DNA from: Planococcus glaciei
Lineage (GTDB): Bacteria > Bacillota > Bacilli > Bacillales_A > Planococcaceae
Direction: 5' to 3'
DNA length: 64,000 bases
Assembly (NCBI RefSeq): GCF_900099655.1
Contig: NZ_FNDC01000009.1
Coordinates: 62,001-126,000, forward strand
The notes beneath the pieces are model-generated. The model did no database searches. It was not told the DNA's origin and worked only from the letters and a program-made list of their open reading frames with translations. A program made the position numbers and the translations under genes. Positions 57,233 through 64,000 of the stretch are shown piece by piece. Numbering within the stretch: the first letter of the stretch is position 1; each line of letters starts with the position of its first letter.

Positions 57233-58351
57233 TCACTTAGCAGAAAAGTATTCCAAAAGAGCTTCCACAATTCGGCGTGAAGCTTCACCGTCTCCGTAAG
57301 GATTCGATGCATGGGACATCGCCGCATATGCTTCGCGGTCCGACAAAAGCTCTTTGGCCATGCGGTAAATCGTTTCTTCGTCCGTCCCTGCCAGTTTCAG
57401 CGTTCCCGCTTCTATGCCTTCCGGACGTTCCGTCGTATCCCGCAAAACCAGTACCGGTTTTCCGAGCGAAGGAGCTTCTTCCTGAATGCCGCCTGAATCC
57501 GTCAAAATGAGAAACGAGCGTGCGGCAAAGTTATGGAAGTCCAGCACTTCCAATGGCTCAATCAAATGGATTCTTGGGTCGCGCCCAAGAACTTCATCTG
57601 CCACTTCGCGGACTGCCGGATTCATATGGACCGGATAAACCACTTGTACATCTTCAAACTCCGCAAGCAGACGCTTGATGGCCCGGAACATATTGCGCAT
57701 CGGTTCTCCCAGGTTTTCACGGCGGTGAGCTGTCAGCAAAATCATTCGGTCCGTACCCATCTTTTCTAAAATCGGATGGCTGTAAGTTTCCTGGACCGTC
57801 GTTTTGAGTGCATCGATTGCTGTATTGCCTGTCACATAGATGCTCGTCTCCGGCTTGTTCTCTGTGCGCAGATTCTGTGCGGATTTTTCCGTAGGCGAAA
57901 AATGGATATCCGCCAATATTCCCGTCAATTGCCGGTTCATCTCTTCGGGATACGGCGAGTATTTATTATGCGTCCGCAATCCGGCCTCTACATGTCCGAC
58001 GGCAATCTGGTTATAGAAAGCAGCCAGGCTTGCCACAAAAGTTGTCGTGGTGTCTCCGTGCACAAGCACAATATCCGGTTTCGCTTGTTTCATGATGCCG
58101 TCCAAGCCATTCAGCGCACGCGTTGTAACGTCGCTTAATGTTTGGCGGTCTTTCATTATGTTCAAATCGAAATCCGGAGTGATTTGAAACGTTTCAAGAA
58201 CTTGATCAAGCATTTCACGATGCTGGGCGGTCACCGCGACCAATGGTTCAATGCTTTCCGGATACTTTTTCAGTTCCAGGACAAGTGGCGCCATTTTAAT
58301 CGCTTCAGGCCGCGTGCCAAAAATCGTCATTACTTTCCACTTTTTCGACAA
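57233..58351 (-). CDS. wecB: UDP-N-acetylglucosamine 2-epimerase (MnaA/WecB)
   Basis: 372 aa. MTIFGTRPEAIKMAPLVLEL, LVHGDTTTTFVASLAAF, VGHVEAGLRTHNKYSPYPEE and LTDSGGIQEEAPSLGKPVLVLRDTTERPEG are family hallmarks. It interconverts UDP-GlcNAc and UDP-ManNAc; ManNAc is the sugar pyruvylated by CsaB and used by the TagA-type enzyme encoded at 13 kb. TTG start 58351 has GAGGG 6 nt upstream. It lies between upp and the atp operon; palindromic repeats separate it from upp. Confidence 0.94.
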   Translation of the reverse strand: MSKKWKVMTIFGTRPEAIKMAPLVLELKKYPESIEPLVAVTAQHREMLDQVLETFQITPDFDLNIMKDRQTLSDVTTRALNGLDGIMKQAKPDIVLVHGDTTTTFVASLAAFYNQIAVGHVEAGLRTHNKYSPYPEEMNRQLTGILADIHFSPTEKSAQNLRTENKPETSIYVTGNTAIDALKTTVQETYSHPILEKMGTDRMILLTAHRRENLGEPMRNMFRAIKRLLAEFEDVQVVYPVHMNPAVREVADEVLGRDPRIHLIEPLEVLDFHNFAARSFLILTDSGGIQEEAPSLGKPVLVLRDTTERPEGIEAGTLKLAGTDEETIYRMAKELLSDREAYAAMSHASNPYGDGEASRRIVEALLEYFSAK

Positions 58352-58373
58352 GCCTATCCCTCACTTCTTCTTA

Positions 58374-58500
58374 TGCGGAATCCACCGGACCTTTTTGATG
58401 CTTACGTGCAGAGGTGGATTCGCTTACGTTTTTCTTATGGCTTAGCTGCTGCGCCCATCCCCTTTTGGCCTGTCAGACTTTCAAGGGGCTTTTTATAGGC
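58374..58500. repeat. Palindromic repeats R4a and R4b between upp and wecB
   Basis: R4a (58380-58435): AATCCACC/GGTGGATT followed by CGCTTACGTTTTTC, the tail seen after the stems of R1-R3 (CGCTTACGCTTTT). R4b (about 58436-58500): GGCTTAGCTGCTGCGCCC with inner CCCCTTTT/CAAGGGG. They are more diverged members of the same family. Confidence 0.6.
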
Positions 58501-58513
58501 ACGGCTGCTTATA

Positions 58514-59170
<657 letters not shown>

Positions 59171-59177
59171 CTAAAAT

Positions 59178-59186
59178 AGTATAACA
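59178..59186 (-). promoter_or_regulatory. Extended -10 promoter of upp
   Basis: On the minus strand TGTTATACT (TATACT at 59178-59183 preceded by TGT). No convincing -35 box. Confidence 0.5.
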
Positions 59187-59255
59187 GAATTTTTCTGCCG
59201 GCAGGGGCTCACCAGCGGATTGCGACTTTTCAGATTTTTTATTTCCTGGGAAATA

Positions 59256-59284
59256 AAAAACCGGATCCTTAAGGATCCGGTTTA
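59256..59284 (-). terminator. Terminator of the GGDEF/EAL gene
   Basis: AAACCGGATCC, loop TTAA, GGATCCGGTTT, then TTTATTTC on the minus strand. It overlaps the stop codon. Confidence 0.88.
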
Positions 59285-61450
59285 CAGCAAATTGGCTTCA
59301 TCAAGCGACATCGGCCGGTAATAAAAATAGCCTTGCCCGATGCGGCACCCTAAAACAAGCAGCATTCTCTTCTGCTCTTCGGTTTCCACACCTTCCGCTA
59401 CGACGCGCATGCCCAAGTTTTCGGCCAGTTGGATAATGGTCCGGACAATCGCGAGCGTTTGCTGTTCATGCATATTATTAATGAAAGAACGGTCGATTTT
59501 AATTTCCGTCACCGGCAGTTTCTGCAAATAGCTCAATGACGAGTAGCCCGTTCCGAAATCATCGATCGAGCTGGCAAAACCATAGTTGAGCAGCTGTTTA
59601 AACACTTTATAAGCGGTTTCAATATCGACAAATCCAATGCGTTCTGTGATCTCCAGCTGAATCCATTTCGGTTCGATGCCGTACTCAGCCGTCTGGTCGA
59701 CCAAATATGGGATAAACGAATGGTGGAAAAAGTGATCCGTTGACACATTAATTGCCACTTGGCTCAGTTCCAAGCCTTTGTCCTGCCGAGTTTTCAGCCA
59801 GCTTAGAACGCGCTTCAGCAGGCTCTGCTCCAGCATACGGATTTTGCCGTTCTTTTCCGCGACGGGAATAAAAACATCCGGTGCGATGGTGCCAAGTTCC
59901 GGTGAGTTCCATCGCGCCAAAGCTTCAAAGCTCATAATTTTGCCGGTCGACAGTTCCACTTTCGGCTGCAAATGGACGTCTATTTCTTCCCGTCTTAACG
60001 CCGCCGTCAGTTCATTGGCAATCCGCAAATCCTTCATCATCGATTCATCGTGTTCATTTTCATAATAGCAGGTGGATTCCCCCGCGCGCAGTTTGGCTTT
60101 GGAAAGCGCGCTGTCTGCATGGCGGATCAATTCATTCGGATCCTGCTGGTTTGGCGTGATCAGTGCAATTCCCATCTTCATGGTCAAAAACAACTCCATG
60201 TCTTCGATGTTAATCGGATCAATTTGGGAAAGCACCTCTAAATAATCAGGCACTTTAACCAGCGGCGTTAAACAAAACAAGGCAATGGTCGAGTCGGAAA
60301 AACGGGCAACCAGATGATCGGCAGGCAGTTTCGAACGCAAAAAGCGTTTCCCCATTTCCCGGACCAAGGAATCCCCTGCCCGGTGTCCGTACTGATCCAC
60401 CACTTTTACATATTCATCAGCAGAAATAAAAGCGATGAAGCCTTCTTTATGCTCGGACAGCATCTCTTTTACTTCATTCATAAAGTAGTTGCGGTTCGGC
60501 AATTCAGTTTCTTTATCCACATAAGCCAATTCCAGTATTTCCGTCTGCTGATGAAAATACTTCATCGTCAACGAAACAATGGGGGCAATTTGTTCGATAA
60601 AGGCCATTTGTTTTCCGGTCGGCAGCATAGGCTTTTCAAAATAAATGCCAAAAGTGCCGCTCGGGTTGCCATCCGTATCAAAAATTGGAACGGACCAGCT
60701 CGACACGAACTTCATGCTTTTGACCAGTTCCTGATAGCCGTCCCAAAGCGGATCGGCCAGCATGTTTTCAACAATCACCGGCGCTCTCCGGTGATAGGCC
60801 GCACCGCACGTGCCGCCCGTTTCTTCTACTAAAGCGCCATCCACCGTTTCATTAAACTTTTTTGGCATCGAACTTCCTGCGCCTATACGAAAGCGGCCGT
60901 TCTCATCCACCAGCATCACGGTGCATTTCGCATCATCCGGAAAGAACGATTCAACCATCGTACAGGATTTCTGCAAAAGGACACTCAGCATATAGCCTTT
61001 TTCAATATCGTTGTAGGTTTCCTGCTGAAGCTTGATCAGCGATTCCGTCTGTTTTCGGTCCGTAATGTCCCGCTGCAGCATTAACGTATATGCTCCAGCG
61101 TTTTTCCGGACATTGATGGGCTGAACGGTAATTTCGTTCCAAAAAGGAACACCATCTTTGCGGTAGTTGATTAATTCGTATGTACAAGCGGTCTCAGAAT
61201 CGATGCATTCCCGGATATTACGCACCACTTCTTTATCCGTTTTTGCTCCATGCATAAATCTCCCGTTGTTTCCGATAATCTCTTCTTCTGAAAAACCGCT
61301 CATCTCGCAAAAGGCACGGTTGGCATAGATGATTGGGGTGTCCGGGGCGTCATGGTTTAATACGACAAACCCTGTTTGAAATTCAACCCCAAGACGGCGC
61401 AGCCAATCCATGATGATGCGCTTTTCTTTATTTATTTGTTGTATTGGCAT
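59282..61450 (-). CDS. LOV-like PAS / GAF / degenerate GGDEF / EAL protein
   Basis: 722 aa from ATG 61450 (GGGGGA 7 nt upstream). Domains: a LOV-like PAS (about 26-132: NRAFCEMSGFSEEEIIG, ELINYRKDGVPFWNEITVQP, LMLQRDITD); GAF (about 165-305); GGDEF (about 310-460) with ETELPNRNYF but ARFSDSTIALF where GG(D/E)EF should be, so no cyclase activity is expected; EAL (about 475-720) with SFEALARW, LEITER, DDFGTGYSSLSYL, IKIDRSF and AEGVET intact, so it should hydrolyse c-di-GMP. In the LOV-like domain the flavin-adduct Cys position (GRNCRFLQ in LOV proteins) reads GNNGRFMH, i.e. Gly63, while the flavin-contacting Asn95, Asn105 and Gln126 remain. Soluble; no membrane segments. Confidence 0.88.
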   Translation of the reverse strand: MPIQQINKEKRIIMDWLRRLGVEFQTGFVVLNHDAPDTPIIYANRAFCEMSGFSEEEIIGNNGRFMHGAKTDKEVVRNIRECIDSETACTYELINYRKDGVPFWNEITVQPINVRKNAGAYTLMLQRDITDRKQTESLIKLQQETYNDIEKGYMLSVLLQKSCTMVESFFPDDAKCTVMLVDENGRFRIGAGSSMPKKFNETVDGALVEETGGTCGAAYHRRAPVIVENMLADPLWDGYQELVKSMKFVSSWSVPIFDTDGNPSGTFGIYFEKPMLPTGKQMAFIEQIAPIVSLTMKYFHQQTEILELAYVDKETELPNRNYFMNEVKEMLSEHKEGFIAFISADEYVKVVDQYGHRAGDSLVREMGKRFLRSKLPADHLVARFSDSTIALFCLTPLVKVPDYLEVLSQIDPINIEDMELFLTMKMGIALITPNQQDPNELIRHADSALSKAKLRAGESTCYYENEHDESMMKDLRIANELTAALRREEIDVHLQPKVELSTGKIMSFEALARWNSPELGTIAPDVFIPVAEKNGKIRMLEQSLLKRVLSWLKTRQDKGLELSQVAINVSTDHFFHHSFIPYLVDQTAEYGIEPKWIQLEITERIGFVDIETAYKVFKQLLNYGFASSIDDFGTGYSSLSYLQKLPVTEIKIDRSFINNMHEQQTLAIVRTIIQLAENLGMRVVAEGVETEEQKRMLLVLGCRIGQGYFYYRPMSLDEANLL

Positions 61451-61574
61451 ACGCAAATCCCCCATAAGCTTTGTCCCGCTATAACGGTCAGTATAATTTT
61501 GATTGGATCCATTCTCAATCAAGGAGATGCAGATCCTCGCTCCGATTGAATCTTCTTTTTATATATAAGAGGAA

Positions 61575-61612
61575 AAAAACAGCTGCCTGAATTAAATCTT
61601 TGGCAGCTGTAT
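61575..61612 (-). terminator. Terminator of glyA
   Basis: ACAGCTGCC/GGCAGCTGT stem (61579-61610), followed by TTTTTTTCC on the minus strand. Confidence 0.85.
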
Positions 61613-61616
61613 TCCC

Positions 61617-62852
61617 TTATTTGTACAATGGAAAACTAGCCGTTAGCTTAGCCGTCCGTTCTGTAGCTTCTTTTTTCACCGCTTCATCTTCCGGGTTTTT
61701 CAACAACAACGCCATGATGGAAGCAATTTCTTTCATTTCCGGTTCTTTAAATCCGCGCGAAGTGACAGCAGGCGTTCCAAGACGGATCCCTGAAGTGACA
61801 AACGGGCTTTGTGGATCAAATGGGATGGTGTTTTTATTTGTCGTGATTCCCACTTCATCAAGCACATGCTCCGCCACTTTTCCTGTCAAATTCAGTGAAC
61901 GAAGGTCGACGAGCATCAGGTGGTTGTCTGTCCCTCCGGAAACGATGTCAACGCCTTCTGCCTTCAAGCCTTCTGCAAGCGCTTGTGCATTTTTAACCAC
62001 TTGTTCGACATAAGTTTTGAATTCCGGCTTTTGTGCTTCTCCGAACGCTACTGCTTTACCTGCAATAACATGCATAAGCGGGCCGCCTTGAATTCCAGGG
62101 AAAATTGTTTTATCGATTTTCTTCGCGAATTCTTCTTTGCAAAGGATCAAACCGCCGCGTGGTCCGCGAAGCGTCTTGTGCGTCGTTGAAGTCACGAAAT
62201 GAGCATGAGGCACCGGGTTCGGATGTGCGCCAACTGCAACCAGGCCTGCGATATGGGCCATATCCACCATTAAGTACGCACCGATTTCATCGGCAATTTC
62301 ACGGAATTTCGCAAAATCCAAAACGCGTGAATAGGCACTGGCTCCCGCTACGATCATTTTCGGTTTATGTTCAAGCGCTGCTGCGCGCACCGTTTCGTAA
62401 TCGATTAATTGTGTTTCTTCATTAACTCCGTACTCAACGAAGTTATACTGCATTCCGCTGAAGTTGACTTTGCTGCCATGCGTCAAGTGCCCGCCATGGT
62501 TCAAGTTCATCCCTAGGATTGTGTCGCCTTTTTCAAGGACTGCTGTGTATACGGCCATATTTGCCTGCGATCCGGAGTGTGGCTGAACGTTTGCATGTTC
62601 AGCTCCAAAAATTTCTTTCAGGCGGTCACGTGCAATGTTTTCCACAACGTCTACAAACTCGCATCCGCCATAATAGCGTTTGCCCGGGTATCCCTCAGCA
62701 TACTTGTTTGTAAGGACTGAACCCTGAGCCTCCATTACTGCTTGTGATACAAAGTTTTCAGAAGCAATTAGTTCTATGTTCGCTTCCTGACGTTCTTTCT
62801 CTGCATTCATTGCTTCGTAAACTGCCGGGTCCTGCGTTTTAATCAATTCCAT
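61617..62852 (-). CDS. glyA: Serine hydroxymethyltransferase
   Basis: 411 aa from ATG 62852. [19 protein letters not shown], the PLP-binding Lys in [14 protein letters not shown], and [14 protein letters not shown]. It interconverts serine and glycine with tetrahydrofolate, the main one-carbon source. Its first 14 nt overlap the end of ywlG, so the genes are translationally coupled. Ribosome-binding site GGAGGG within ywlG. Confidence 0.96.
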   Translation of the reverse strand: MELIKTQDPAVYEAMNAEKERQEANIELIASENFVSQAVMEAQGSVLTNKYAEGYPGKRYYGGCEFVDVVENIARDRLKEIFGAEHANVQPHSGSQANMAVYTAVLEKGDTILGMNLNHGGHLTHGSKVNFSGMQYNFVEYGVNEETQLIDYETVRAAALEHKPKMIVAGASAYSRVLDFAKFREIADEIGAYLMVDMAHIAGLVAVGAHPNPVPHAHFVTSTTHKTLRGPRGGLILCKEEFAKKIDKTIFPGIQGGPLMHVIAGKAVAFGEAQKPEFKTYVEQVVKNAQALAEGLKAEGVDIVSGGTDNHLMLVDLRSLNLTGKVAEHVLDEVGITTNKNTIPFDPQSPFVTSGIRLGTPAVTSRGFKEPEMKEIASIMALLLKNPEDEAVKKEATERTAKLTASFPLYK

Positions 62853-63423
62853 CTGTGTATCCCTCCTGTAATTGGACAAGCTCACGATCGTACCTTGCGC
62901 GTTCTCCGCCAATCAACTTCGGCCGGGTAGTTGCAGCTGACACAATCGCTTCACCTACTAGTTTAACAGAAGTTCGCACCGGAACGGCGACTCTTTTTAA
63001 ATGCATGCCAATCATTGTCTGTCCGATGTCAATTCCGGCATGCGCCTGTACTTCTTCAACCACAACCGGATCTTTCATGCTCGTATAGGCAAATGCACTC
63101 ATCGAACCGCCGGCTTTCGGCATCGGGACAACGGTTACCGGCTCCCAGCCATACTTTTCCGCTGCTTCCCGTTCGATCGTCAATGCCCGGTTGATGTGTT
63201 CGCAGCCTTGAAAAGCGAGGTAAATCCGGTGGCGCTCAGCAAAATTTTGGAGCGGTTCGTATAAATCTTCCGCAATATCCAAAGTGCCGCCTGTACCAAT
63301 CCGTTTCCCTGCCACTTCCGAAGTGGAGCAGCCGACCACAAACACTTGACCTTTTCTAAATTGAATCTGTTGTTCCAATTCACTTAACGTCTCTTCCAGC
63401 TGAAGCTGCCACAAGGTTTGCAT
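62839..63423 (-). CDS. ywlG: YwlG (UPF0340 / TIGR01440 family)
   Basis: 194 aa. [22 protein letters not shown] and [23 protein letters not shown] are typical. Function unknown; consistently encoded between rpiB/ywlF and glyA in Bacillales. ATG 63423 was chosen because AAAGGAG lies 8 nt upstream; GTG 63432 overlaps it. Confidence 0.88.
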   Translation of the reverse strand: MQTLWQLQLEETLSELEQQIQFRKGQVFVVGCSTSEVAGKRIGTGGTLDIAEDLYEPLQNFAERHRIYLAFQGCEHINRALTIEREAAEKYGWEPVTVVPMPKAGGSMSAFAYTSMKDPVVVEEVQAHAGIDIGQTMIGMHLKRVAVPVRTSVKLVGEAIVSAATTRPKLIGGERARYDRELVQLQEGYTDGID

Positions 63424-63440
63424 ATCGACCACTCCTTTTA

Positions 63441-63878
63441 TTATTGTTCGAGGTCTGTTACTTTTTGGACGCGCTTCTGGTGTCTGCCGCCTTCAAATTC
63501 TTCCGTCAGCCAAGTGCGGGCAATTTCGCGCGCCAATCCAGGCCCGACAACGCGTTCACCCATAGCTAAAACATTCGAATCGTTATGGCCTCTTGTCGCT
63601 TTTGCACTGAATACGTCATGCACCAAAGCACAACGGATGCCTTTTACTTTGTTTGCTGCAATCGACATGCCGATGCCTGTTCCGCAAATCAGAATACCGC
63701 GGTCAAATTCACCTTTTGCTACGGCCTCTGCTACCGGTTTTGCATAGTCCGGATAGTCGACGGAGTCGTCTGTATGCGGCCCGAAATCCTGATACTCTAT
63801 TCCCATCTCGTTCATTAAATTCACGATCTCTTTGCGGAGATTGTTCCCGCCGTGGTCAGATGATATAGCAATTTTCAT
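63441..63878 (-). CDS. rpiB: RpiB/LacA-type sugar-phosphate isomerase (YwlF)
   Basis: 145 aa. MKIAISSDHGGNNLRKEIV, the active-site Cys in GILICGTGIGMSIAANK, and RCALVHDVFSAKATRGHNDSNVLAMGERVVG. It isomerises ribose 5-phosphate and ribulose 5-phosphate in the pentose-phosphate pathway. First of the rpiB-ywlG-glyA run on the minus strand. Ribosome-binding site AGAGGG. Confidence 0.92.
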   Translation of the reverse strand: MKIAISSDHGGNNLRKEIVNLMNEMGIEYQDFGPHTDDSVDYPDYAKPVAEAVAKGEFDRGILICGTGIGMSIAANKVKGIRCALVHDVFSAKATRGHNDSNVLAMGERVVGPGLAREIARTWLTEEFEGGRHQKRVQKVTDLEQ

Positions 63879-64000
63879 GAATAGCCCTCTTTTCTTTTTC
63901 TGGTGAAGTGAAAACTTTTAAAATAAAATCTTCACTTTTCTTTCATTCTAACATCAATAACTAAAAAATCCTACAAACCCGCTGTTGCGGCAACTTGGCA

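Overview
The window looks like a chromosomal segment of a Gram-positive bacterium of the family Planococcaceae (Planococcus/Planomicrobium-like; inferred from gene order and protein style, not from a database search). Shine-Dalgarno sites are strong (AAGGAGG type) and GTG/TTG starts are common. The right half follows the Bacillales order ywqB-ywqA-ssb-ywpF-fabZ-epuA-mbl-murA-ywzB-atpCDGAHFEBI-upp-glyA-ywlG-rpiB. I saw no rRNA, tRNA, transposase, integrase, phage gene or CRISPR array.

Layout. 0.4-8.4 kb: a membrane-tethered FAD-dependent oxidoreductase with an SLH-like tail, an LtaS-type sulfatase, an SLH-anchored 5'-nucleotidase and an acyltransferase-3 protein. 8.4-13.8 kb: a four-gene cell-wall polymer operon (WecG/TagA glycosyltransferase, SpoVB/MurJ-like flippase, DUF5693 membrane protein, CsaB pyruvyl transferase). 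14-20.7 kb: four secreted SLH proteins (glucosaminidase, amidase, subtilase, NlpC/P60). CsaB-type enzymes make the pyruvylated wall polymer that SLH domains bind, and wecB (57-58 kb) can supply ManNAc, so anchor synthesis and anchored enzymes lie together. 21-33.5 kb: metabolism and transport (VanZ, alanine symporter, M20 peptidases, dipeptide epimerase, aminotransferase, EamA, PanF/YhdT) and a NERD nuclease-like gene. 33.6-39 kb: an orphan Yip1/HlyD pair, LD-carboxypeptidase, an IDEAL-domain protein and small genes. 39-64 kb: the conserved block above, with a LOV-like/GAF/GGDEF/EAL protein between upp and glyA.

The most unusual content is non-coding. (1) Degenerate direct-repeat arrays with a strict 21-nt period (two DNA turns) occupy several intergenic gaps (0.24-0.33, 4.31-4.65, 25.5-25.8, 26.87-27.23 kb). 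They share a GAGTT-like core, and two copies of an array-hairpin-hairpin-array cassette flank the NERD gene. (2) A roughly 540-bp element, bounded by a 20-bp direct repeat, has split the terminator of the EamA gene. (3) Palindromic repeats with compensatory base changes lie between cistrons of the atp operon and between upp and wecB; one module of theirs recurs in element 2. (4) Candidate regulatory sites include a WalR-type box at the NlpC/P60 gene, a ComK-type K-box at ssb and a good sigma-A promoter for the atp operon. (5) The GGDEF/EAL protein carries a LOV-like domain with the photo-adduct cysteine replaced by glycine. Functions are assigned by motif recognition; novelty of the repeats could not be checked here.
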